Shown: positions 1 through 7,050 of the stretch, one piece after another
How positions within the stretch are numbered: position 1 is the first letter of the stretch
How the letters are laid out: each line of letters starts with the position of its first letter
Assembly (NCBI GenBank): GCA_903944295.1
Contig: CAJARA010000121.1
Span: 1-13,184 of the forward strand
Direction: 5' to 3'
DNA from: an uncultured Chloroflexota bacterium
GTDB taxonomy: Bacteria > Chloroflexota > Limnocylindria > Limnocylindrales > Limnocylindraceae
Length of the DNA: 13,184 bases
Made by a program: the position numbers and the translations under genes
The notes under the pieces: model-generated
What the model saw: only the letters and a program-made list of their open reading frames with translations
What the model was told of the DNA's origin: nothing
Databases searched by the model: none

Positions 1-72
1 CGCCTCAAGTTCGCGACAGAGCGCGGCGAGGGCGCCTGGCTTATGCGCGAGCTGGATCACGAACTGTCTTGA
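1..72 (+). CDS. C-terminal end of an unidentified protein (partial)
   Basis: The first reading frame is open from the window edge to a TGA at 70-72 and gives 23 residues ending in RELDHELS. Codon choice (CGC, CTC, GAG, GGC) resembles the genes downstream, so this is probably the end of a real gene running in from the left. The fragment is charged, has no recognisable motif and is too short to assign to a family. The next gene starts 151 nt later behind its own promoter-like hexamer and ribosome binding site, so the two are probably separate transcription units. Confidence 0.55.
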   Translation, partial: RLKFATERGEGAWLMRELDHELS

Positions 73-102
73 CATGAGTGGATCCTAGCGCCGCAGCGGA
101 GT

Positions 103-137
103 GTGCGCCACAGGGTGCGCCACAGCGTGTGCGCCAC
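103..137 (+). repeat. Three direct copies of GTGCGCCAC
   Basis: The 9-mer GTGCGCCAC occurs at 103-111, 115-123 and 129-137, with start-to-start steps of 12 and 14 nt. The first two copies extend to GTGCGCCACAG, and copies 1 and 3 are both preceded by GT. The cluster sits in the only sizeable non-coding stretch of the left half, 28 to 62 nt upstream of the TAGGCT hexamer that probably drives the aldehyde dehydrogenase. That suits a tandem transcription-factor site. A chance cluster in GC-rich sequence or a replication-slippage duplication is also possible. Confidence 0.5.
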
Positions 138-164
138 CCCTCCCCAGGCTGGGCTGGGCGGCGG

Positions 165-170
165 TAGGCT
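165..170 (+). promoter_or_regulatory. Putative -10 element (TAGGCT) for the aldehyde dehydrogenase
   Basis: TAGGCT fits the TAnnnT -10 pattern seen before several genes here and is identical to the hexamer before the exonuclease gene. Transcription would begin near 177, giving a leader of about 47 nt containing the ribosome binding site. There is no recognisable -35 box; the region upstream is C/G-rich. Confidence 0.4.
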
Positions 171-212
171 AGCGGCAATCTTCGGTGGGCGCCGCCCCCG
201 ATAGGTGAAGTG

Positions 213-220
213 AAGGAGGA
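213..220 (+). promoter_or_regulatory. Ribosome binding site (AAGGAGGA)
   Basis: A near-perfect Shine-Dalgarno sequence ends 3 nt before the ATG at 224. It fixes the start of the aldehyde dehydrogenase and contrasts with most other genes in the window, which lack one. The spacing is slightly short. Confidence 0.85.
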
Positions 221-223
221 GTC

Positions 224-1648
224 ATGGCGGTCTTCAAGCAGTACATCAACGGTAAGGCGGTCGCCGCGAAGTCGGGGAAGACACTCAGCGTTGAGGACCC
301 GTCAACGCGCGCCAAGATTGCAACGGTGCCGCACAGCGGTAAAGAGGACATCAACGCAGCAGTTTCTGCCGCGCGTGCCGCCTTCCCATCCTGGTCATCT
401 ACCACGCCAGGTGAGCGAAGCCTTGCGCTACTGAAGCTTGCCGATGCGCTTGAGTCACAGAAGCGAAAGTTCGTTACCGCTGAATCGCAGAACGCGGGGA
501 AGCCGATCAGCGCCGTTGGCGTTGAGGTTGACGCGGTCGTTGATAACCTGCGCTACTTCGCTGGCGCCGCGCGCAATATGGAGGGGAAGGCGGTCGCCGA
601 GTACCTCCCTGGTCGAACCAGCATGATTCGTCGCGATCCAGTTGGCGTGATCGCCTCAATTGCGCCGTGGAACTATCCGCTCCTGATGGCGGGCTGGAAG
701 ATTGGTCCGGCGCTCGCAACGGGGAACACCATCGTCTTGAAGCCTTCAGCGCGCACACCGATCAGTGCGCTGATGCTCGGCGCGCTGGCGCAGGAGATCC
801 TGCCGCCAGGCGTCTTGAACGTCATCACCGGACCAGGCTCTGATGTTGGCGCGGCACTCTCGCGTCACCCGGGAATTGACATGGTCTCCGTCACCGGCGA
901 CACGGCAACGGGGAAGCGGATCGCCGCCGCTGGTGCGGAGAGCGTGAAGCGACTCCACCTTGAACTCGGCGGAAAGGCGCCGGTCCTCATCTTTGATGAT
1001 GCCGATCTTGAACTTGCCGCTGAGACGATGCGCGCCGCGAGCTTCTGGAACGCGGGGCAAGACTGCACCGCAGCCTGTCGCATCGTGGTTGGGCCAAAGT
1101 CGTACGAGAAGTTTGTGGCGCTCCTTGAGCAGCAGGTGAAGACGATCAAGGTGGGGGCAACAACGGATAAGGCAACAGAGATGGGTTCGCTGATCAGCGC
1201 AGAGCAGCTGAAGCGCGTTGAAGGATTCGTTAGCCGCGCCAGCAAGAAGGCGGAGATCGTCTATGGCGGCAAGACAATTCGTTCAAAGGGGCACTACTAC
1301 AGCCCAACGATCATTGCGGGACCGGCGCAGTCTTCGGAGATTGTGCAGGACGAAGTCTTCGGCCCAGTGGTCACGGTGCAGCGCGCCAAGAGCGATGAGC
1401 AGATGGTGGAGTGGGCGAACGACTGCCGCTTCGGCCTCGCTTCGTCGATCTGGACGAACGATGTGGCGCGTGCCTTCAAGGTCTCCAAGGCGCTGCAGTT
1501 CGGCACCGTCTGGGTGAACGATCACTTCACGCTAGCGAGCGAGATGCCGCACGGCGGCTTTAAGCAGTCTGGCTACGGGAAGGATCAGTCCATGTACGCA
1601 CTTGAGGACTACACGGTGGCGAAGCACATCATGGTGCGGAGCGAATAG
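224..1648 (+). CDS. patD: NAD(P)-dependent aldehyde dehydrogenase, probable gamma-aminobutyraldehyde dehydrogenase (PatD-like)
   Basis: This 474-residue protein spans the whole aldehyde dehydrogenase fold. Visible landmarks are APWNYP with the oxyanion Asn150, the LELGGKAP motif with general-base Glu247, the nucleophile Cys281 in GQDCTAACR, and EVFGP with Glu377. The signatures NAGQDCTAACR, SEMPHGG and SGYGKD followed by LEDYT match my memory of PatD/YdcW, which oxidises 4-aminobutanal to GABA in putrescine breakdown. The length equals that of PatD. The family assignment is certain; the substrate is inferred, and related amino- or betaine-aldehyde dehydrogenases remain possible. No putrescine aminotransferase or polyamine transporter is next to it. 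It is probably transcribed from 165-170 and may be regulated through the direct repeats at 103-137. The exonuclease gene follows after 26 nt. Confidence 0.9.
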   Translation: MAVFKQYINGKAVAAKSGKTLSVEDPSTRAKIATVPHSGKEDINAAVSAARAAFPSWSSTTPGERSLALLKLADALESQKRKFVTAESQNAGKPISAVGVEVDAVVDNLRYFAGAARNMEGKAVAEYLPGRTSMIRRDPVGVIASIAPWNYPLLMAGWKIGPALATGNTIVLKPSARTPISALMLGALAQEILPPGVLNVITGPGSDVGAALSRHPGIDMVSVTGDTATGKRIAAAGAESVKRLHLELGGKAPVLIFDDADLELAAETMRAASFWNAGQDCTAACRIVVGPKSYEKFVALLEQQVKTIKVGATTDKATEMGSLISAEQLKRVEGFVSRASKKAEIVYGGKTIRSKGHYYSPTIIAGPAQSSEIVQDEVFGPVVTVQRAKSDEQMVEWANDCRFGLASSIWTNDVARAFKVSKALQFGTVWVNDHFTLASEMPHGGFKQSGYGKDQSMYALEDYTVAKHIMVRSE

Positions 1649-1662
1649 CCCCCAGCATGTTC

Positions 1663-1668
1663 TAGGCT
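1663..1668 (+). promoter_or_regulatory. Putative leaderless -10 element (TAGGCT) for the exonuclease gene
   Basis: TAGGCT ends exactly 6 nt before the ATG at 1675, so the normal initiation distance would put +1 on the A of the start codon. No Shine-Dalgarno sequence lies before this ATG. No clear -35 box is visible. Confidence 0.5.
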
Positions 1669-1674
1669 GCAGTC

Positions 1675-2313
1675 ATGCAGCAGAACCAACCGGCACCGCC
1701 ACCGTTTGAGCCTGGCCTCGCACAGGAGTGCTGGTTCAGCGTTGATGTGGAGTGCTCCGGCCAGACGCCGCTCGAGGGGAGCCTCATCAGTATCGGCGCC
1801 TGCCTTGTGGATGATCCGTCGCGCACCTTCTACATCGAGCTGCGTCCGGATCCAACAAAGGCGTGGGGCCCTAAAGAGGAGCGCGTCCATCACCTCACGC
1901 GCAGGCACCTTGAAGAGAGTGGAGTCGATCGGATTGAAGGGGTGCGCAAGTTCGCCGAATGGGTGCGCAGCACCTGCGAGGCGGTTGCCCCAGAGTCGGC
2001 CCCGCTCTTCGTTGGCTTCAACACACCGTTCGACTGGATGTGGTTGACGATGGCCTTCACAGAAGCCGGTGTGCGAAATCCGTTCGGCATGTCGGCGATG
2101 GATCTTAAGAGTGTCTACTACACGCTGCACGGTGGTGAGAACCTCACCTGGAAGAAGACGGTGAAGCGATTCGTTCGCCAGGTCTATCCAACCGATCTGA
2201 TCGCCGACCATAATGCGCTCGCCGACGCACTGGAACAGGCGGAGCTGGCGCGGACACTGCGCGAGATTGCGCTGAAGAACAGAATTCCGCCCACGCTCCC
2301 GCGCGGACGCTAG
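1675..2313 (+). CDS. DEDDh-family 3'-5' exonuclease
   Basis: The 212-residue product carries the three exonuclease motifs of the DnaQ/RNase T superfamily. Exo I is VDVE (Asp24, Glu26), Exo II is NTPFDW (Asp120), and Exo III is His179-x4-Asp184 in ADHNALADA, which makes it the DEDDh subtype. All four metal-binding acidic residues and the general-base His are present, so it should be an active two-metal exonuclease. It is a single domain, slightly longer than oligoribonuclease, and lacks the WIDLEMTGL-type Exo I of that enzyme. Whether it acts on DNA or RNA cannot be told. There is no Shine-Dalgarno sequence; the start is supported by the TAGGCT hexamer 6 nt upstream. mutY follows 17 nt later, so the two may be co-transcribed. 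Confidence 0.88.
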   Translation: MQQNQPAPPPFEPGLAQECWFSVDVECSGQTPLEGSLISIGACLVDDPSRTFYIELRPDPTKAWGPKEERVHHLTRRHLEESGVDRIEGVRKFAEWVRSTCEAVAPESAPLFVGFNTPFDWMWLTMAFTEAGVRNPFGMSAMDLKSVYYTLHGGENLTWKKTVKRFVRQVYPTDLIADHNALADALEQAELARTLREIALKNRIPPTLPRGR

Positions 2314-2330
2314 GCGTCGCCAGGCGCGCC

Positions 2331-3209
2331 ATGGCGCTCACAGCAAAAGAGATCAGGAGCGTTAACCAGCTCCTCCTGCGCTGGTATGCGAAGAGTGCGC
2401 GCCCCCTGAAGATTCGTGAGCGGAGTGATCCCTATTCAGTCCTCATCGTTGAGGTGATGGCGCAGCAGACGCAGATCTCACGCGTTGATCAGCTCGCTGA
2501 GCGGTTTCTCGCTCGATTCCCAACGCTCGCCGCACTCGCCAAGGCTGAGACCGCTGATGTGCTGGAGGCGTGGCGGGGGCTCGGTTATAACCGCCGTGCC
2601 CTCTCGCTGCACCGAGCGGCGCAGGCGGCGCATGCCGCTGGTGGCCTGCCAGCAACGCACGAAGAGTTGCAGCTCCTCCCCGGCATTGGGCCATACACGG
2701 CGCGGGCGGTTGCGGCGATCGCATTTGGCGGCAGCGAGATTCCTGTTGATGTGAACATTGCGCGCGTTGTCCAGCGTCTGACAGGCGAAGCGAAACTCAC
2801 ACCGAAGCCGCTCCAGGCTGCGGCGAATGCCTTTGGTGCCGAACTGAAGGCGAACGAGGCTGGGGCGTGGGCGCAGGCGGCGATGGATCTTGCGAACGCG
2901 CACTGTCGCGCGAGCACACCCGACTGCGACTCATGTCCACTACGTAGCGTCTGCCACTCGGCGGGGAGAGTTGCAGCCCCGCCGCCGCGGAAGGTTGGGG
3001 CTGCGCCGCGATTCAGCAGCACACGACGCTGGCTCCGTGGCCGGCTACTCGATGAGTTGCGCGATGCGGGGGCGGCGGGGGTGAAACTTCGCGGCGTGCG
3101 CGGCGAGCACGACGCTGAGGCTGTCACCGCTACCATTGAGCAGTTGCAGGCGGAGGGGCTGATCGAGCGACTTCGCGGTGAGGTATATCGACTCCCTCGC
3201 CGGGGCTAG
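2331..3209 (+). CDS. mutY: A/G-specific adenine DNA glycosylase MutY, short form
   Basis: The 292-residue protein is a helix-hairpin-helix DNA glycosylase that removes adenine mispaired with 8-oxoguanine. The N-terminal motif VEVMAQQTQ contains catalytic Glu41. LPGIGPYTARAVAAIAFG is the HhH segment, followed by catalytic Asp140 in PVDVNIARV. The [4Fe-4S] ligands are Cys192, Cys199, Cys202 and Cys208, spaced C-x6-C-x2-C-x5-C as in MutY. The NUDIX-like C-terminal domain that reads 8-oxoG in E. coli MutY (about 350 residues) is absent. Instead, residues from about 228 to 290 look like a small winged helix (RLLDELRDAG to GLIERLRGEVYRL), as I recall from actinobacterial MutY proteins. The start has no Shine-Dalgarno sequence; translation may depend on the exonuclease ORF ending 17 nt upstream. 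Confidence 0.9.
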   Translation: MALTAKEIRSVNQLLLRWYAKSARPLKIRERSDPYSVLIVEVMAQQTQISRVDQLAERFLARFPTLAALAKAETADVLEAWRGLGYNRRALSLHRAAQAAHAAGGLPATHEELQLLPGIGPYTARAVAAIAFGGSEIPVDVNIARVVQRLTGEAKLTPKPLQAAANAFGAELKANEAGAWAQAAMDLANAHCRASTPDCDSCPLRSVCHSAGRVAAPPPRKVGAAPRFSSTRRWLRGRLLDELRDAGAAGVKLRGVRGEHDAEAVTATIEQLQAEGLIERLRGEVYRLPRRG

Positions 3210-3253
3210 CGTCGTAGGCGTAGAGCAGTTGCCTGACGTGCCGATGCACGAGA

Positions 3254-3259
3254 GAGGAG
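3254..3259 (+). promoter_or_regulatory. Ribosome binding site (GAGGAG) of ppc
   Basis: GAGGAG lies 7 nt before the ATG at 3267, which is good Shine-Dalgarno spacing and supports that start. The 57-nt gap after mutY also contains TAGCGT at 3207-3212, overlapping the mutY stop codon. It could serve as a -10 box giving a leader of about 48 nt, but that part is weak. Confidence 0.7.
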
Positions 3260-3266
3260 AAGACGC

Positions 3267-5993
3267 ATGAGAGACCTAGAGCTCCTTGACGCGCTCCTCT
3301 ACGACACGATCGTGGAGCAAGAGGGTGCGGCCTTCGCCGCTTCGTATCGCAAGATGACTGATAGCCCTGAGCTGCTCGACGGGGCAAGCAGGCAGGATGC
3401 GGCGCGCCTAATACGCGCACTCACCTTGCGCTTCCGCTTGGCGAGTCTCGCCGAGGAGCGCGGGCGTGCAATTGAGATCGCACAGGCGGCTCAGGCCGCC
3501 GCATCTGGAGGCGCGAGTGCTGTTCAGGCAGACTCCTTTAGTGAAGCGGTTCGTGCAGCCGCCGCCGCTGGCGCAACGGCGGAGGAGATTCGCGCGAGCG
3601 TTGTCGGGCTTCGATTCCATCCTGTACTCACCGCACATCCAACGGAGGCGCGCCGGCGCACGCTGATCGCACTCCTCGGCAGAATGCGCGTCCTGCTTGA
3701 TCGACGCTCGGCCGCCGTTGACCCTGCAGAAGCGGCGCTCTGCGTACGTAGGCTGCGCGAAGAGGTGACGAATCTCTGGCGCATGGGGAGCATTCGCACC
3801 CGCTCCGTCACTCCGCTCGATGAAGTTCGCTCCGCCATGGTGCACTTTGACGAGACGATCTTTCGCCTCGCGCCGCGACTGCTCCGCGGCGTTGACGAGG
3901 CGCTCCGGCAACTCGATCCCACCGAGGGGGAGAGCGGCTCGCGGCCGCCACACCAGATGCCGACCATCCGATGGGGGAGCTGGATCGGTGGCGACCGTGA
4001 CGGGAACCCGAACGTCACCGCCGTAACGACGCGAGAGGCGGCGCGCATTCAGGCAGACCACACACTGCGTGCCCTTGAGGCTGTTGCGCAGCGCCTGACG
4101 CTCTCTATTGCCGCAACAGTTGCAGAAGAGTCGCTACCAGCCGCACTTGCCGCAGCACTCAAGCGTGATGCACTGGAGCTTGGGGACGCCGAGCGGATCT
4201 TACGCGAGCGCTTCCCTAACGAGGCGTATCGACGCAGGCTCGGCGCAATCGCTGAACGCCTCTCGCGCACGCGCCAGCTCCGCATCCACGGCGAGAAGAG
4301 GGGGAGTGAAGGGGCGTATGCAGATCCAAGCGAGTTGCTCAAGGAGTTGAGGGAGCTTGGCAAAGCACTCGCCGCCGATCGCCTGCAGCGCTCTGCCTAC
4401 GGCGAACTGCTGGAGTTCCAGTGGCAGGTTGAGACGTTCGGTTTCCACTTCGCGGCGCTTGAGGTTCGGCAGGCTCGAGCCGTGCATGCGGCGGCGCTTG
4501 AACAACTGAACGGACTTAGCGGTACGTCAAGCAGCGAAACGATCGCTGCTGTACTCGCAGTAGAGCTCGTTCCAGGGGTGAGTGTTGCCGAGGTGCTCGC
4601 CACGATTCGTGTTGCCGCTGAGGTGCAGGGAGTGCACGGCGAAGCGGCGCTCACGAACTACGTGATCAGCGGCTTTGAGGGGGCGGCCGATCTTCACACG
4701 CTGCTCGCCCTCTTTACATGGGCGCGTGATGAGCGCATTCCGTCGTCCGCCACAGCAGGCGCCCTCCCTGGTGCGCCTCTGGTGAACCTCGTTCCGCTGA
4801 TGGAGTCATCTGCAGCGCTTGATTCGGCCGGTGAGATTCTCAATGAGATCCTTGCCGATCAGAGCTTGCGGGAGCAGATCAGATCCCGAGCCGACCACCT
4901 GGAGGTGATGCTCGGCTACTCAGACACGAATAAGGAGAGCGGCTATCTCGCCAGCGGCTGGTCACTTCATTTAGCGGAAGATGCGCTCGTTCGAGCCGCA
5001 GCCGCGCACAAGATGCGCATCACACTCTTCCATGGTCGCGGTGGCGCTATTGGACGCGGCGGTGGACCAACGCATCGCGCCATCCTTGGACAGCACCCGG
5101 GTGGGCTCCTTGCCGGTTTCAAGATCACCGAACAGGGTGAGGTGATTGCGTCGCGCTATGCAGATCCAACGATTGCTTACCGTGATGGTGATCAGATCCT
5201 TGCGGCGCTGCTCACCGCGACACAGCCGAGCGCCGCAAAACGACTTGAGGTTGAGGAGCAGAAGCATCGTGAACTGGTCGGCACGCTCGCCAGTGAGGCG
5301 CGTGGCGCATACCTGCATCTCGTCCGCGAGGAGGAGGGCTTCGAGGAGTTCTTCCGCGCTGCAACACCGATCGCAGAGCTCGGCGGCATGAATCTCGGCT
5401 CGCGTCCAGCTGCCCGCGGTGCGCGTGGCGGTCACCCAGGTGGCGGAGCGCAGCGCGCCAGCATCGATAGCCTCCGCGCCATCCCGTGGGTCTTCGCCTG
5501 GAGCCAGTCGCGCATCAACCTCCCCGGTTGGTACGGGCTCGGCCTGCTTGAGGCGGCGCTCGCCGATCCGAAGCGACGCGCGGCTCTGCAGGAGGCGTAT
5601 CAGCGTTGGCCCTACTTCAGCTCCCTGATCGACAACGCGGCGATGATCCTCGCGAAGTCGTCACCCGCCGTTGCGGAGGAGTTCGCCGCACTCGCTCTCG
5701 CGGGGGGTGGCGCTCCAGTGCAGCGTGTCTGGGAGATGATCGTTGCGGAGCGTGCCGCCGCGGAGCGCGGGCTGCTCGGGGTCACGGGCGCGAAGCGACT
5801 CCTCGGCGCGGAGCCTGGCCTACAGCGTTCACTTGAGCAACGCGCCCCAGACCTTGATGCCCTCTCGCGGATCCAGGTGCGCCTCCTAGCGCAACTACGC
5901 GCCGCGATGGGGGAGTCGGAGCGCGATGAGCTTGCATACCTCGTGCGGCTCACCGTGAGTGGCGTTGCGGCGGGTCTCCGCAACACCGGCTGA
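3267..5993 (+). CDS. ppc: Phosphoenolpyruvate carboxylase
   Basis: This 908-residue enzyme carboxylates PEP with bicarbonate to oxaloacetate, an anaplerotic entry to the TCA cycle in the cytosol. All hallmark segments are present in order: VLTAHPTEA with catalytic His124, GSWIGGDRDGNPNVT, VMLGYSDTNKESG with Lys556, FHGRGGAIGRGGGPTHRAI with Arg591 in the glycine-rich loop, GSRPAAR, and RAIPWVFAWSQSRINLPGWYGLG. It ends in RNTG, the usual PEPC C-terminus, so the gene is complete. The length is normal for bacterial PEPC. A clear Shine-Dalgarno sequence sets the start. Near 5410-5460 (AARGARGGHPGGGAQRAS) the segment after the GSRPA motif is Gly/Ala-rich where many PEPCs carry a shorter, Arg/Lys-containing loop. 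The next gene begins 20 nt downstream. Confidence 0.97.
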   Translation: MRDLELLDALLYDTIVEQEGAAFAASYRKMTDSPELLDGASRQDAARLIRALTLRFRLASLAEERGRAIEIAQAAQAAASGGASAVQADSFSEAVRAAAAAGATAEEIRASVVGLRFHPVLTAHPTEARRRTLIALLGRMRVLLDRRSAAVDPAEAALCVRRLREEVTNLWRMGSIRTRSVTPLDEVRSAMVHFDETIFRLAPRLLRGVDEALRQLDPTEGESGSRPPHQMPTIRWGSWIGGDRDGNPNVTAVTTREAARIQADHTLRALEAVAQRLTLSIAATVAEESLPAALAAALKRDALELGDAERILRERFPNEAYRRRLGAIAERLSRTRQLRIHGEKRGSEGAYADPSELLKELRELGKALAADRLQRSAYGELLEFQWQVETFGFHFAALEVRQARAVHAAALEQLNGLSGTSSSETIAAVLAVELVPGVSVAEVLATIRVAAEVQGVHGEAALTNYVISGFEGAADLHTLLALFTWARDERIPSSATAGALPGAPLVNLVPLMESSAALDSAGEILNEILADQSLREQIRSRADHLEVMLGYSDTNKESGYLASGWSLHLAEDALVRAAAAHKMRITLFHGRGGAIGRGGGPTHRAILGQHPGGLLAGFKITEQGEVIASRYADPTIAYRDGDQILAALLTATQPSAAKRLEVEEQKHRELVGTLASEARGAYLHLVREEEGFEEFFRAATPIAELGGMNLGSRPAARGARGGHPGGGAQRASIDSLRAIPWVFAWSQSRINLPGWYGLGLLEAALADPKRRAALQEAYQRWPYFSSLIDNAAMILAKSSPAVAEEFAALALAGGGAPVQRVWEMIVAERAAAERGLLGVTGAKRLLGAEPGLQRSLEQRAPDLDALSRIQVRLLAQLRAAMGESERDELAYLVRLTVSGVAAGLRNTG

Positions 5994-6001
5994 TTCGCGT
6001 C

Positions 6002-6007
6002 TATCCT
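6002..6007 (+). promoter_or_regulatory. Putative leaderless -10 element (TATCCT)
   Basis: TATCCT ends 6 nt before the ATG at 6014, the same geometry as at 1675, 7756, 11749 and 11783. There is no Shine-Dalgarno sequence between the ppc stop and this ATG. A consensus -35 box is not evident. Confidence 0.55.
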
Positions 6008-6013
6008 CACCTG

Positions 6014-6853
6014 ATGAAGAAGAGTCCTCCAGCAAAGAGTGGCGGCCCAACGCAGGCGAAGGCGATACGACGCCGTACCGCAACGGCGTCCGCAGATCAG
6101 GAGCAGATCGCCGCTGCAATCGCTCCACTGCAGAGTCGCTGGTCCACGAACGCGCAGCTCCGCCCAGTAACGGCGGCATCTATGCGCGGCATTCGCGCGA
6201 AGGCGGCGCGACTCGGCCTGAGTTCAGACGAGATCGCCGCACGCGGTGGTGCTGCGATTGCAGATGTCGTGCGTGCGATTGCAGATGCGCGCGATGCTTC
6301 TAGCAAGCTGCCCATCTTCTTCTTGGCAGGGTCAGATCGTGACGCGGCGTATGGGCTTGAGGCGGCGCTTGCGCTCGCCGATGGGGAGCGACGCTTGGTC
6401 GTTGCGCTCTTTGGCACGAAGGCGCGACCAGAGCATGCCTCTGCCGCTGGCGTCTGGGACCGACTTGAGTCTGCACCGCGTGTTGAGCGCTACCGCATTC
6501 CAAACATGCGCGAGGCGGCACACTTCCGCGCCGGCATTGAAGAGGTTGCAGTGCTCGTTGATGCGCTCGGTGGTGCGCCCACAAGCACAGCGCCACAAGT
6601 GCCGCTCCTGGCGGCGATCGATCTGATCCGCCGCGCGCGATCTGTTGGAGTTCCATGCGTTGCAGTTGGCGGTCCGATCGGGCTAGATCCGGAGAGTGGT
6701 GCGCGTCGGCGGGGTGCTCCTGGCGCAGATGTGAGCGTGCTCTTTCACCGTCCACTCACAACGCATCAGTCGCTTGCTGCGCAGAAGTTACTCGGTGAGG
6801 TGCTCGTGGCGCCGATCGGGATCCCAGACGAGGCGGATGCACTCGCGGTATGA
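6014..6853 (+). CDS. Divergent YjeF_N-domain protein (NAD(P)HX epimerase-like, probably non-catalytic)
   Basis: The 279-residue protein follows the YjeF_N (NnrE) outline but lacks its signature residues. Residues 1-45 are a basic, Ala-rich, probably disordered extension. Residues 53-90 (TAASMRGIRAKAARLGL to GGAAIADVVRAI) match the family's N-terminal helices. At 106-114 the usual GxGNNGGDG loop reads GSDRDAAYG. VDALGGAP at 182-189 replaces VDALFGTG. GGPIGLDPESG at 219-229 replaces VDIPSGLDADTG, so the conserved Asp and Ser are gone. ADVSVLFHRPLTTH and GEVLVAPIGIPDE match the family's closing strands. NnrE normally epimerises damaged NAD(P)HX for the dehydratase NnrD; no NnrD domain is fused or adjacent. 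I infer a Rossmann-like relative with lost or changed activity. It shares an ATGA overlap with the membrane protein downstream. Confidence 0.65.
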   Translation: MKKSPPAKSGGPTQAKAIRRRTATASADQEQIAAAIAPLQSRWSTNAQLRPVTAASMRGIRAKAARLGLSSDEIAARGGAAIADVVRAIADARDASSKLPIFFLAGSDRDAAYGLEAALALADGERRLVVALFGTKARPEHASAAGVWDRLESAPRVERYRIPNMREAAHFRAGIEEVAVLVDALGGAPTSTAPQVPLLAAIDLIRRARSVGVPCVAVGGPIGLDPESGARRRGAPGADVSVLFHRPLTTHQSLAAQKLLGEVLVAPIGIPDEADALAV

Positions 6854-7038
6854 GGCGCTCAGCTGCGCTTAGCGCGCTCGTTGCAGCGCTCGCTGTTGCC
6901 GCCGCCGTCCTTGCCCTTCAGGCGTTGAGCGCGCTTGTCCCGCCGCTCGGCTCTGCGATTCGTCAGCTCCCGCTTATCCCCGTTGCGCTGATCTGCGCAA
7001 CGCTGCTGATCTCAATCAGGATGATCCGTTCCCGCTAG
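6850..7038 (+). CDS. Small two-helix membrane protein, unknown function
   Basis: A 62-residue ORF starts inside the stop of the YjeF_N-like gene (ATGA overlap), a strong sign of translational coupling. The product begins MRRS, then has two hydrophobic stretches at about 5-30 and 40-57 separated by a short turn with PP and an Arg, and ends IRMIRSR. Positive residues at both ends suggest a hairpin with both termini in the cytoplasm. The Ala/Val/Leu-rich composition is low complexity, so homology would be hard to trust. It is not a signal-peptide-only protein, because the second segment is followed only by a basic tail. It ends 12 nt from the convergent plsY stop. Confidence 0.6.
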   Translation: MRRSAALSALVAALAVAAAVLALQALSALVPPLGSAIRQLPLIPVALICATLLISIRMIRSR

Positions 7039-7050
7039 TTAGGGACCTCT

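Noticed and set aside
103..137. Triple GTGCGCCAC repeat as a CRISPR array
   Set aside because: The repeats are 9 bp with 3-5 nt between them; CRISPR repeats are longer and spacers are about 30 nt.
1609..2211. 200-codon minus-strand frame opposite the exonuclease
   Set aside because: It covers the DEDDh exonuclease, whose motifs are all in the plus frame. No ribosome binding site or family features.
7039..7050. Bidirectional terminator between the convergent small membrane gene and plsY
   Set aside because: The 12-nt gap holds no stable stem and no T-run.
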